Below the pieces are notes generated by a model. That model worked only from the letters and a program-made list of their open reading frames with translations. It had not been told where the DNA came from and searched no databases. Below are positions 1 to 8,278 of a DNA stretch of 64,000 nucleotides, in pieces. Both the position numbers and the translations under genes were made by a program. Source of the DNA: Paraflavitalea sp. CAU 1676. Lineage in GTDB: Bacteria > Bacteroidota > Bacteroidia > Chitinophagales > Chitinophagaceae. The stretch spans positions 248,001-312,000 of the forward strand of contig NZ_JARHUJ010000010.1 in assembly GCF_029223285.1 (NCBI RefSeq), written 5' to 3'. Within the stretch, counting starts at the first letter, position 1; the number at the start of each line of letters is the position of its first letter.

Positions 1-24
1 GATGGGTATTGACGAAGTTAAACA

Positions 25-237
25 ATGATTTTCTTTTACATTGCAGCCGTGAAAAAAAAACGCTATTCGCTCCTGCTGTTATTGCTCATCAAGGCAGACG
101 TTTTCGCGCAACCAACCGGTAACGGGAAGATGGAGTCGACGGGACCTTATATCCCTTGAGATACGACGACACTGAAGCGAAGTATGGATGATCAAGAGCA
201 GATTGAAGTAATGCTGACGACTATTCTGTACCTTTAG
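25..237 (+). pseudogene. Broken small secreted-protein ORF with in-frame TGA
   Basis: Reading from the ATG at 25 (or the GTG at 49) gives a basic stretch (VKKKRYS), a leucine run and an AQ-type signal-peptidase site, then about 15 residues to a TGA at 157-159. The same frame stays open after the TGA for 25 more codons to a TAG at 235. This looks like a short exported protein with a nonsense mutation, or the 5' stub of a larger lost gene. It could also be chance: the only recognisable element is the signal peptide. It lies just upstream of, and in the same direction as, the lipoprotein gene at 303. Confidence 0.3.
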
Positions 238-302
238 AAGCGGTTCGGATATTGGAGTGAATGTTAAATTATAATCGAACCTCTATGCGGGATTTTGGTA
301 CT

Positions 303-1238
303 ATGCCTGATCATTTGCCGTTGAGGATATTACTCCTATTCCTATTGGTTTTCTGCTTGAGCGGATGCACGGCTTCCAGAAAGTCGACCCAGCTACAAAT
401 TACCAAAGAAAGTTATTGCAGTCCATCCATTGCAGTTGCCTGGGACAACTATCCTTTATCTCACAATATCGATTCACTGCTGGACGCTAACCATGCTCTT
501 GCTCAACGTTTCGCAACGCCCAGTATATTGCTGATGCATGCATTGGGTGTATTGGGTGACGTACATCAGATCGTAGAGTTAAAGAATGACTCCAGCAATC
601 TCTTGGGAGCAATGCAGCTAAGGCAACGAATTATGAATAAGATACTTTTAGCTAATGCGGGGATTGGCGCCATCACCGCCGAACTGGATTGTGAAGTTGA
701 ACGGATGGATCAGATTGCGAAATACATCGAAGGTAAAAACGCCAAACGTACTACCCGCTTAACGGTGGCTTCAATTGTTGTCGGCGCGGCATCTGGCGTC
801 GCTACTTCGTTGGTGAGCAACGCAAGTTGGAACAAAGGTATTGCAATAGGGGGTGGTGTGGCGGTTGTGGGATTGGGTATTGCTACCCTGAACCCGAAAG
901 GTGAAAAGGTAGAACTGATACACAAACGGAACCTGTTGCGCGATGTGTGGTTGCAGGAAGATAACCAGGATATTCCATCGTTCGTATGGTTTATGCTTAC
1001 GGAAAAGCGGGTCAACAAAGTGGGAGACAGTTCCTTGTTGAATAGCTTGAAACACCGCTGGATCCGGTACCAGTTTGATGGTGATGCCGAAATGGCTGCG
1101 ACTTCTGTTAGCTTTACCGAAGGCGGGAATTACACTGCTGGTGACCTGCGCGACCGTGCAGCCATGATCAATCAATTGCAGGCTGTGATCAAATCGCTGG
1201 AGCAATATGTAAATGCTTTTCTGCGGGAGTTGCCTTGA
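303..1238 (+). CDS. Hypothetical lipoprotein with glycine-rich hydrophobic segment
   Basis: I do not recognise the family. The start at 303 (311 aa) is preferred over the ATG at 261 because it gives a normal-length signal (LPLRILLLFLLVFC) with a LSGC lipobox, so the mature protein should be lipid-anchored. Residues about 153-196 form a glycine- and alanine-rich hydrophobic stretch in two halves, like a glycine-zipper hairpin; the flanks are charged and probably helical, and the C-terminus (AVIKSLEQYVNAFL) is helical too. It is followed by a convergent GH43 gene, and nothing in the context indicates a function. Confidence 0.75.
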   Translation: MPDHLPLRILLLFLLVFCLSGCTASRKSTQLQITKESYCSPSIAVAWDNYPLSHNIDSLLDANHALAQRFATPSILLMHALGVLGDVHQIVELKNDSSNLLGAMQLRQRIMNKILLANAGIGAITAELDCEVERMDQIAKYIEGKNAKRTTRLTVASIVVGAASGVATSLVSNASWNKGIAIGGGVAVVGLGIATLNPKGEKVELIHKRNLLRDVWLQEDNQDIPSFVWFMLTEKRVNKVGDSSLLNSLKHRWIRYQFDGDAEMAATSVSFTEGGNYTAGDLRDRAAMINQLQAVIKSLEQYVNAFLRELP

Positions 1239-1321
1239 AAATTGCAGCTCCGGATGCGGGGATGAGGTTTAGGTGGGGTGGTCTATTATTTATTTCAGTC
1301 TTGCAGGCCCATCGTGCTTCT

Positions 1322-1450
1322 TTAGTATTGGAATACCATTGATCTTTTTTGGTTCAACTCGGGATGATCAGCAAAGGTGAGTGTGGTGAAGATTTTCTCG
1401 AGCTTTTTGTTGTTGATGGTGTAGGCACCGTCAGTAAATTGAAATTTGAT
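1322..1450 (-). pseudogene. Possible C-terminal remnant of a lost protein downstream of GH43
   Basis: In a different frame from the GH43 gene, and overlapping its last 20 bases, about 42 codons read as plausible protein (FTDGAYTINNKKLEKIF, then TLTFADHPELNQKRSM) down to a TAA at 1322. The GH43 protein already ends normally, so this is not its expected continuation. It may be the 3' end of a gene deleted by fusion to the GH43 gene. I cannot name the parent protein, and chance remains possible. Confidence 0.3.
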
Positions 1451-3029
1451 CGCTGATGCGGTACCAATCAAAGTCGACCGAACCGCCAGCTGTTGCGCTG
1501 GCCCAGTTGAACAAACCAAAACGGTAGCCGATGAAATGGGGTAGGGTGTACTCCATCTGCAGGGTGTTGCCGATCTTCGTCCAGGTTTTGTTATCGGTGC
1601 TGTAATAGAAGTAACCTTTATCGGTCCTGTTGCGGAAGTCGCCTTCGGCTTTTACATACACCTTATTGCCCGTCAAAGCCATCCTTTGTTTTTCTTCAGG
1701 AGCAGCCTTCTCGCCATTCACCATCACGAGGTATTTGTTGCCTCCTTCCATCTTCACGCCTACCCACCCAAATTTCTTTTGCAGCAGGATGAGGCCGGCG
1801 CAGTCGCCATCTTTCATATTCGACACGTCGATTGCCGTAGCGGCAGCACTGGTAGGTCCAAAAGTTCTCTGTGTAAGCGTATTGCGGGCTGCCAACACAG
1901 AACTGTCTACCCGCCCCGTTGTAATGCGCAGGAAGCCGGGGTGTGCCGTAACTGACCAATGGGCGTTATCGGGATTGTGGTTCCACTGCCAGGGTAGGGG
2001 CAGGGGGGCATCTTTCTTTTTGCGGCTGAATTCGTCGGAAGTGACGATGCCGGGTATCAGCGACCGGTTGGCCGGCAAATTGAGGGTATCGGGTACTTTA
2101 CCATCGATGCCAAGTATGGGCCAACCATCTACCCATTTCACCGGCACCCAATACGGGATGCGGCCTACCGAACCAAAGTCGCGAAAGAGATAGGCGTACC
2201 AATCGCCTTTGGGCGTGCTGATCAATCCGCCCTGTGCTACGCCTTTATCCTGAAAGGCGAGCCGTCCTTCATAAGGGCCTGTTATCTTGTCGGCCCGGTG
2301 AATATTGACGGTGCGCATGCCGCCGCGCGGCCAGGTGATGTTGAACAGGTAAAATTTTCCGTTGACTTTGAAGAGTTGTGACCCTTCCGCAGCCAATCCG
2401 ATATTATTGCCTGCCGGCGCACTGGCGTTTTCGATGAGAACCTTGGGCGTTGTGCCCGGCTTGATGCCGCTGAGGTCGTCGGCCAGTTCGGCGATCATGA
2501 TCTTTCCGCCTCCATAAAGCATATAAATTTTCCCATCCTCGTCGAAATACAGCGAGTGGTCGTGCATCATGGGTTTGAAAGAGATCTTTTTCCAGGGACC
2601 TTTCTCAATGTCTTTGGTGGTATAGATATACGTTTTGCCGGTGGTGCCGGTAAAGGTCGATACATACCAGGTGCCTTTGTGGTAGCGCAGGCTGCTGGCC
2701 CAGGAGCCGCCACCGTAGGCATTTTTGCCATTATCGAGATTGAGCGCGTCGGTGCCGTCGAGAATGTCATAGGCATAGCTCACCAGTTTCCAGTTCACCA
2801 GGTCTTTCGATTTCATGATGGGGACGCCCGGGTTCATGTACATTGTTGTGCTGCTCATGTAGTAGGTGTCGCCCACGCGGATCATCGACAGGTCGGGCAC
2901 ATCGGCATGAATGATAGGATTAATGGCTTTCTGGGAGTAGGCGGCAGGCAAACAACCCACGGAAAGGGTCAATGTTAAAACAAGGATACACAGCGGGTTA
3001 CGCTTCGGAGTAAAAAAGAAACAGTTCAT
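1431..3029 (-). CDS. Secreted family 43 glycoside hydrolase (arabinofuranosidase/xylosidase type)
   Basis: About 532 aa. The N-terminus is a signal peptide (CILVLTLTLSVGCLPAAYSQ). The next 290 residues show the five-bladed GH43 propeller: catalytic-base Asp in ADVPDLSMI, second Asp in MHDHSLYFDEDG, general-acid Glu in AEGSQLF. Residues about 330-532 look like the beta-sandwich module common in GH43 enzymes of plant arabinoxylan degradation. The start at 3029 is chosen because a TATATTTG promoter element lies at 3088-3095, which makes the upstream ATG at 3086 unlikely, and because it gives a standard signal peptide. It is a single gene with no SusC/D or regulator beside it. Substrate (arabinose or xylose side chains) is inferred from the family only. 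Confidence 0.88.
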   Translation of the reverse strand: MNCFFFTPKRNPLCILVLTLTLSVGCLPAAYSQKAINPIIHADVPDLSMIRVGDTYYMSSTTMYMNPGVPIMKSKDLVNWKLVSYAYDILDGTDALNLDNGKNAYGGGSWASSLRYHKGTWYVSTFTGTTGKTYIYTTKDIEKGPWKKISFKPMMHDHSLYFDEDGKIYMLYGGGKIMIAELADDLSGIKPGTTPKVLIENASAPAGNNIGLAAEGSQLFKVNGKFYLFNITWPRGGMRTVNIHRADKITGPYEGRLAFQDKGVAQGGLISTPKGDWYAYLFRDFGSVGRIPYWVPVKWVDGWPILGIDGKVPDTLNLPANRSLIPGIVTSDEFSRKKKDAPLPLPWQWNHNPDNAHWSVTAHPGFLRITTGRVDSSVLAARNTLTQRTFGPTSAAATAIDVSNMKDGDCAGLILLQKKFGWVGVKMEGGNKYLVMVNGEKAAPEEKQRMALTGNKVYVKAEGDFRNRTDKGYFYYSTDNKTWTKIGNTLQMEYTLPHFIGYRFGLFNWASATAGGSVDFDWYRISDQISIY

Positions 3030-3087
3030 AAAACAAAAAGGAAGGCAGTTTTTGCTGCGTTGGTTTAATAAGTGTAAAGGTGACAAT

Positions 3088-3095
3088 CAAATATA
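3088..3095 (-). promoter_or_regulatory. Candidate -7 element (TATATTTG) of the GH43 gene
   Basis: An exact match to the Bacteroidota TAnnTTTG -7 box on the minus strand, about 59 bases upstream of the chosen ATG. A good TTTG -33 box is not visible at normal spacing; a TTTC sits about 13 bases away. Confidence 0.4.
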
Positions 3096-4004
3096 TGGCA
3101 ATTCAGTGGAAATAATTGCCGCTTGAATGTCTCGATTATTGGTTCTATCGTCTCAATCAGGAAACTGGGTAGAGTAGAATTGATACCCAGATCAATGTTA
3201 GAACACGGTAAATGAGTATTCATGCCTATTGTATACCTATGTGCCAGGCTATACTTTTGTTCTCGTTAACGGCAACGATAACAACGAAGATCTAGAATAC
3301 TCGCTCATTAAAGATATTATTTGTACGACAGGGTCACATCGCCTTTTTCTAAGGGCACCAACAAAAAAACAACCGCTCTTCGCGGAGCGGTTGTTGTACC
3401 TTTCTTCTACCTTCAAGGCGCATCATGAACGTTTTCCTGGTTCTTCATCAGATATGGTTTTTTCGCACAGGACATTGGATCTAAGCGTACGGATTAAAGA
3501 CGGTGGATATTGGACATCGGCTTTCAACGATACGGACTTAGGGCTTCGGACAATGGGTACCGGACTTATACCAGGGCCACGGATTAAGGATATTGGCACA
3601 ACGGGGCTACGGACCTTGTACACCAGGGTACGACTAATCTACGGTAAATGGGTTAAGGAGTCTGGAATACGAATTAATGACGAGTGAAGGTTATTGGACT
3701 TTTGTGACTGAACTATTGGTATATGCCTATCTAATCTTTTTGATCTTTCGAATTATTACATTGAAGTTACAGCCTGCAATCTCCGATGTCAATGCAAATC
3801 AGCCTAAACCGCAGACGAGCTGTCTGAATAGTATTTTTACTGTCCTAAAGAACTATGCTTCCTGTTTTCGCCGGCCTTAGTTTTATTTTCCATACACGCT
3901 GCATATTCACCTGTTCATTCGGTGTAAATGCTGGCCCGCGCCGGAAGTGATTGCAAGGCCCCGGGGGCGGTACTATTTTGGCGCCTTGATCAATACGTAC
4001 CCTT
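3096..4004. other. Non-coding gap with hairpin and loosely repeated CGGA motifs
   Basis: About 900 bases in which I cannot support a gene. The 152-codon frame at 3229-3687 has no protein-like character and crosses a terminator hairpin. From about 3490 to 3645 the sequence repeats CGGA-centred words (ACGGATTA twice, CGGACTT/CGGACC, ACCAGGG twice) without a strict period. The last 100 bases lead into the gene at 4005. Confidence 0.5.
3363..3394 (-). terminator. Intrinsic terminator-like hairpin
   Basis: A perfect 10-bp stem (ACAACCGCTC at 3369-3378, GAGCGGTTGT at 3385-3394) with a 6-base loop, followed on the minus strand by seven U's (A-run at 3363-3369). No minus-strand gene that would need it is visible between here and the plus-strand gene at 4005. 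Confidence 0.55.
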
Positions 4005-6203
4005 ATGAACCCGTATCACCGTGTTCTTTTTTCTATCGGCTGCTTTACTTTCGGCATGCTTCCGGTAACCAGCCTTTACTGCCAGGGCATCCACCAATTG
4101 TGGGGCAGCGCTTATGCCGGCGGCAACACCAATAACGGCACGGTGTTTAACGTTCAACAGGATGGAAGCAAACCATCATTGGGTGCTTCTCTGGGAGATT
4201 TTGGACTAATGCGGCCGGTGGGCAGCCTGGTACTTTTCAACCAAAAACTGTACGGCGTGTGCCGGTATGGCGGACCTTCGGATAACGGATCACTGTTTGA
4301 GTTTGATCCCTATACCAAGGCATTGGTAAAAAAGCTCGACTTTGACGGCGCGTCAGGCGGTCAGCCCGAACTGGGCCCTGTACTTTACAATAATCTTATT
4401 TACGGCGTAACCCGTTATGGCGGCGCCTCGAACCTGGGGGTGATCTATTCCTTTGACCCGGTAACGGGTATTTATTCGAAAAGAAGAGATATGATTTTAT
4501 CTACCGGTGGTTCTCCCACTTCCGAGCTGGTGGTCGCCGGTAGTTTGCTGTTCGGTACTGCGGCTAGTGGCGGCCTGCACTATGCAGGCGCGATGTTCTC
4601 CTTCGATCCGGCTACCAATGCCTACCAGTTAAGGGCCAGTTTCAACGGCACTAATGGAATGGCTCCCTGCGGCAACCTGGTTTATTACAACAACATGATC
4701 TATGGTACTACAGTAGGTGCAGGCGCTTTTGGAAAGGGAACGTTGTACCAGTTTAACCCGGTTACGAATGCGCTCACGGTATTGCAGCAATTTGCAGATC
4801 CGGCCAGTGCACAAAATGGCCTGGTCGCTTATAACGGAATGCTGTACGGCGTTACCTCGAGGGGCGGTACCTATAACAACGGTACTTTTTATGCCTATGA
4901 TTTGTCGTCCGGCTCTTTCAGCAAGATCATCGACTTTACTGGTTCATGGGGCGTGTATCCGACCGGCGTTACAGTCAACAATGGTAAGCTATATATATTG
5001 ACCAATGATATGGGCAGTAATTCTTCGGGTACGGTGGTGGAATATGATCCGGTTTCAGGCGCCTATGCTAAAAAGGCCGACCTGCATTACACACTCAATG
5101 GTGCGCACCCATCCTTTGTGAACCTGGCGAAGGTGCAGGCGCCTGTGGCACCAGCCGCCAGCGGCACTTGTACTGATATGCCAGTCGTTACCATCAATGC
5201 CGGCAATGCGAATCAATGGGTAGCGATCACCGATGCGGAGGGTAATGCAGTGGCGGAGATCAATGCCAATGGCAATATCCTGGGTACGATAAATGCTACG
5301 GTCTTTATACATAGCGGTGCAGCGCGGGAAGATAAAGCCCATAAAATGTACCTCGACCGGAATTTGACGATAACACCGCAGTTTGCCCCTGCCAGTGCAG
5401 TGAGCCTGCGTTTATATATACGTGGGGTGGAGTTCGATAAACTGCGTACCGCAGTGAGTTCGGTGGGCCTGCCCTCCAGCGTGATGAGTGTGGACGATAT
5501 TGGGGTGTACAGAAACAATAGCCCGTGCTCGCCTTTGTTGTCGGCAGATGCACCCTCGCTTACAAATACAGGTGTTACCTGGGCTAAGGACGACTATGTG
5601 CTCAATGCGTCCGTGACGGAGTTGTCGAGTTTTTATTTTTCGGGCAAGATGTTCATGTTGCTGAATACCTATTTTACCGGCTTTGATGCGTTGGGTAAAA
5701 ATGGACGGGCACTATTGCAGTGGACGGCGGTGGAGGACGAATCGACTGGGCAGTACATCATTGAACGAAGCGCTGATATGCGTCAGTTTACGCAGGTGGG
5801 CGCTGTAACGGCCATCAACAGGAAAGGACAGCAGACTTATACCTGGTATGATGAGCAGCCATTGCCGGTAGGCTATTACCGGGTGAAAATGGTGAACCGG
5901 GAGGGTGCAGGCAGTACCACGTTGATCAAAAAGGTTGCGCTAAACATGCCTACCCTTGAAGTAATGGTGTACGATGACGCGGCAGGCGGAACGGTTCGTG
6001 TGGGAGTGGTATCACCCGAGCGGCAGGCGGTGACCATGACGGTTTACAGCGCAGCAGGCCAGTTGGTGTTGCGGGAAGACCTCACCCTGCAGGCCGGCCG
6101 GCAAACGCATTTGCTGAACGGCGCATCCTTATCGCGCGGTACTTATTACCTGGTGGTGGGCAATGAGCGTTACCAGCAACGGGTAGGGTTTGTGCAGAGG
6201 TAG
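4005..6203 (+). CDS. GloVer-repeat surface protein with type IX secretion tail
   Basis: 732 aa. The signal peptide ends near residue 27 (SLYCQG). Residues about 35-370 hold six or seven copies of a 45-55-residue repeat of the form LYGVxxYGGxxNxGxxFxFDP, matching the Gloeo/Verruco (GloVer, TIGR03803-type) repeats expected to fold as a beta-propeller. A middle region (about 380-550) has beta-sandwich character. The last 80 residues (MTVYSAAGQLVLRE, LSRGTYYLVV) are a type A T9SS C-terminal sorting domain. The protein is therefore exported by T9SS and anchored or released at the surface. Its ligand is unknown. It stands alone and converges with the CPCC lipoprotein gene. Confidence 0.85.
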   Translation: MNPYHRVLFSIGCFTFGMLPVTSLYCQGIHQLWGSAYAGGNTNNGTVFNVQQDGSKPSLGASLGDFGLMRPVGSLVLFNQKLYGVCRYGGPSDNGSLFEFDPYTKALVKKLDFDGASGGQPELGPVLYNNLIYGVTRYGGASNLGVIYSFDPVTGIYSKRRDMILSTGGSPTSELVVAGSLLFGTAASGGLHYAGAMFSFDPATNAYQLRASFNGTNGMAPCGNLVYYNNMIYGTTVGAGAFGKGTLYQFNPVTNALTVLQQFADPASAQNGLVAYNGMLYGVTSRGGTYNNGTFYAYDLSSGSFSKIIDFTGSWGVYPTGVTVNNGKLYILTNDMGSNSSGTVVEYDPVSGAYAKKADLHYTLNGAHPSFVNLAKVQAPVAPAASGTCTDMPVVTINAGNANQWVAITDAEGNAVAEINANGNILGTINATVFIHSGAAREDKAHKMYLDRNLTITPQFAPASAVSLRLYIRGVEFDKLRTAVSSVGLPSSVMSVDDIGVYRNNSPCSPLLSADAPSLTNTGVTWAKDDYVLNASVTELSSFYFSGKMFMLLNTYFTGFDALGKNGRALLQWTAVEDESTGQYIIERSADMRQFTQVGAVTAINRKGQQTYTWYDEQPLPVGYYRVKMVNREGAGSTTLIKKVALNMPTLEVMVYDDAAGGTVRVGVVSPERQAVTMTVYSAAGQLVLREDLTLQAGRQTHLLNGASLSRGTYYLVVGNERYQQRVGFVQR

Positions 6204-6256
6204 GAATGTCACCCAATAATTCATTGAGGGGCTGCACGATGGTGCGGCATTTTATA

Positions 6257-6847
6257 TTATCGGCGGCATAGAGCGATATGCAGGACTTTTGTGGACTCAG
6301 CCCATGCCTGCCACAAAGGATCGTTGGGTTTTTCAGTGCCATTCATTTTTTGAGCAATGGCTTCCTGTTTCTTTTTATGGAGTAATAGCGCCTGCAGCAC
6401 ATAGGCAGGATCGAGGTTCACAGCTGATTTCAGCGAATCTGCCTTGTTGGCCAACACTTGGCCAATTTGAAGCCTGTTTGCCGTTAGCGATAGTTCGTGG
6501 TTGGGGCCACTCATCACTTTGTGCGCATCTTTTTCATCTTGTCCGTCATCTTCCCACTTACAAACATCGCAGATCTCGTAAGAGCCTCTTTGTTCCAGGG
6601 TGGGGTAACCACATCCGGGACACGTGAACAAGTTTGATTTGTGCTCACTTACGTATTGATCAAAGATACTGCGGCGGGTATAAAAGGCTGCCAGCGTTTT
6701 ACGGTCGTTGGTGTTGAATTTGGTGGTGTCGTAGGTTTCGTGTTGTGCTGGTTCCATAGTGGTGACGGTTTTGGCGTTAGCCTGTTGCTGGGACTGTCCG
6801 CAGCCGAACTGGATGGTTAACACGGCAAGTGACAGGAGGTTTTTCAT
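6257..6847 (-). CDS. CPCC-family cysteine-rich putative lipoprotein
   Basis: 196 aa from the ATG at 6847. The longer frame, starting at 7048, would overlap the divergent Nudix gene and lacks a signal. The chosen start gives MKNLLSLAVLTIQFGCGQ, a lipoprotein-like signal with Cys near residue 16. Residues about 74-110 carry CPGCGYPTL ... EICDVCKWEDDGQD, the CPCC zinc-binding signature (PF14206-type). CPCC domains are usually cytosolic and of unknown function, so the exported context is unusual. The C-terminal half is helical with no recognised fold. Confidence 0.75.
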   Translation of the reverse strand: MKNLLSLAVLTIQFGCGQSQQQANAKTVTTMEPAQHETYDTTKFNTNDRKTLAAFYTRRSIFDQYVSEHKSNLFTCPGCGYPTLEQRGSYEICDVCKWEDDGQDEKDAHKVMSGPNHELSLTANRLQIGQVLANKADSLKSAVNLDPAYVLQALLLHKKKQEAIAQKMNGTEKPNDPLWQAWAESTKVLHIALCRR

Positions 6848-6950
6848 CTTAATGGGTAACGCAAGTAGGTTCTTATTTGTTAAAGTGTGCGGACAAATAT
6901 CCGGGGTTTTATCCAAATTTCTGATCTTTAGCCGATTAAACGAAAATACT

Positions 6951-7541
6951 ATGTCAAAGATCAGGCTGCTGAATACGGAGGTGCTTTCGAACAACTGGTA
7001 TACGCTGAATAAAGTGACGTATGAAATGGAAATGCCGGATGGTACCACGAAAGTGCAGATCCGGGAGGCTTACGACCGGGGTAATGGGGCGGCGATCCTG
7101 CTGTATAATCCTGAGGCACATACGGTATTGCTGACGAGGCAGTTCCGGCTTCCAACGTATATTAACGGCAATGCCGATGGGATGTTGATCGAGGTGTGTG
7201 CCGGCTTGCTGGACAGGGACAATGCGGAAGACTGTATCCGGCGCGAAGTGGAGGAGGAGGTAGGTTACCGGGTAGAGCAGGTGGAGAAGGTATTTGAAGC
7301 GTATATGTCGCCCGGATCGGTAACAGAGATCCTGTACCTGTTCCTGGCGCATTACAGAACAGACATGAAGATATCGGAAGGGGGCGGACTGGAAGAAGAG
7401 CAGGAGCATATTGAAGTGATCGAAATGAGCCTGGGCGAAGCGCTGGGCATGGTAGCCACCGGGGCTATCAAAGACGCCAAAACGATCATGTTGCTGCAGC
7501 ACCTGCAGTTAAGGCTGGCGGGGTTGGTGGCGGTGATCTAA
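6951..7541 (+). CDS. nudK: GDP-mannose pyrophosphatase NudK-like Nudix hydrolase
   Basis: 196 aa from the ATG at 6951; upstream extension of the frame overlaps the divergent gene and adds no conserved sequence. The Nudix box appears at about residues 85-107 (AGLLD ... CIRREVEEEVGY), with the longer G-to-E spacing of the NudK/ADP-sugar pyrophosphatase group, after a typical VLLTRQFRLPTY strand and before YMSPGSVTE. The family hydrolyses GDP-mannose or related nucleotide sugars with Mg2+ in the cytosol. Exact substrate is inferred from overall resemblance to NudK. Confidence 0.85.
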   Translation: MSKIRLLNTEVLSNNWYTLNKVTYEMEMPDGTTKVQIREAYDRGNGAAILLYNPEAHTVLLTRQFRLPTYINGNADGMLIEVCAGLLDRDNAEDCIRREVEEEVGYRVEQVEKVFEAYMSPGSVTEILYLFLAHYRTDMKISEGGGLEEEQEHIEVIEMSLGEALGMVATGAIKDAKTIMLLQHLQLRLAGLVAVI

Positions 7542-7582
7542 ATGTTTTTGGTGTAAAGCCCTCCCAGTAATAAGGAGCTTAT

Positions 7583-7636
7583 CTGTAAAGTCCGGTCAGG
7601 ACGAATTATTTACCTGTAAAGCTATTTCAGGACGAA
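7583..7636. repeat. Imperfect 31-bp direct duplication
   Basis: CTGTAAAG at 7583 recurs at 7614, and GGACGAA at 7599 recurs at 7630; both pairs are exactly 31 bases apart, with divergent bases between. It lies directly upstream of the 11-bp array. Confidence 0.6.
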
Positions 7637-7655
7637 GGATCATAATCAGACCCTG

Positions 7656-7809
7656 ACCAGGACTTACCCAAAGCTTACCCAGGGCTTACCCAGGAGGTAC
7701 TCAGACCCTCACTAGAGAGGCACCAAACCCCGACCAGGCTCTGACCAGGACTTTACCAGGCAAATACCAGGGAAACACCAGACAACTACCAGGCAAACAC
7801 CAGGGAAAT
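7656..7809. repeat. 11-bp-period tandem repeat array, ACCAGG type
   Basis: ACCAG starts at 7733, 7744, 7755, 7766, 7777, 7788 and 7799, exactly 11 bases apart. Degenerate units continue upstream (ACCAA at 7722, ACTAG at 7711, ACTCAG at 7699, ACCCAGG at 7688 and 7677, ACCCAA at 7666, ACCAGG at 7656) with only two one-base slips. That makes about 14 units whose first five or six bases are conserved and whose remainder varies. Confidence 0.85.
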
Positions 7810-8075
7810 GATGAGGAAAAATGCCGAGTTAAGGCGCACCTGATCCATGATTTTAGTGTGATCCGAACAGTGGAGGTCGGTAAAGCTTTTTAGCGACTCA
7901 TGGGGCGCCGGATTGAGTTGGGTGATGTTTGGGTGGCTGGCTTTGATTTTTGACGCTATTGCGTCTGTAATGAGCTATACGGGGGTGTCTGGGGCTGAAT
8001 GGTGCGCCGTTGCTGTGAAGGCGAGGTTTTGTGCCTGGGAGTGAGCGTCAACTTGTAGTGGAAAGGGAGAAGTAT

Positions 8076-8168
8076 GCTCTAGGGGTGGTCTAAGACTTGC
8101 CTGAGAGTGGTCTGGGACTGGTCTAATAGACTAGGGGTTCTGTAAGGGTCCTGTACAGGTTCTGTGCC
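8076..8168. repeat. 11-bp-period tandem repeat array, GGTCT type
   Basis: Units begin at 8076 (GCTCTAGGGGT), 8087 (GGTCTAAGACT), 8098 (TGCCTGAGAGT), 8109 (GGTCTGGGACT) and 8120 (GGTCTAATAGA). After a five-base slip they resume at 8136 (GGTTCTGTAAG), 8147 (GGTCCTGTACA) and 8158 (GGTTCTGTGCC). The period matches the ACCAGG array but the unit sequence differs. Confidence 0.7.
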
Positions 8169-8278
8169 ATGTTTAGAGCATGCCGCTCCCATTCTGCACC
8201 AATTGGGTGACCATTCTGAGGCAAAGAAGGTGGTGTATCCCTGAGCCGTAGACGGATTGCGAATAGCCTGATTAGTTG

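Larger units (their letters stand above)
7542..8278. other. 737-base non-coding gap filled with short tandem repeats
   Basis: No supportable gene. The gap holds a 31-bp imperfect duplication (7583-7636), an 11-bp-period array (7656-7809) and a second, different 11-bp-period array (8076-8168), separated by unremarkable sequence. The 73-codon minus frame at 8079-8300 runs through the second array and is not credible. Confidence 0.7.

Noticed and set aside
3229-3687. 152-codon plus-strand frame
   Set aside because: It runs through the terminator hairpin at 3363-3394 and repeated CGGA words; the composition is not protein-like.
3677-3880. 67-codon plus-strand frame with a hydrophobic middle
   Set aside because: No start signal, no neighbour, no family; it appears to be a chance frame in the gap before 4005.
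7542-8278. CRISPR array suspected from the repeats
   Set aside because: Unit length is 11 bases with no spacers, and no cas genes are nearby.
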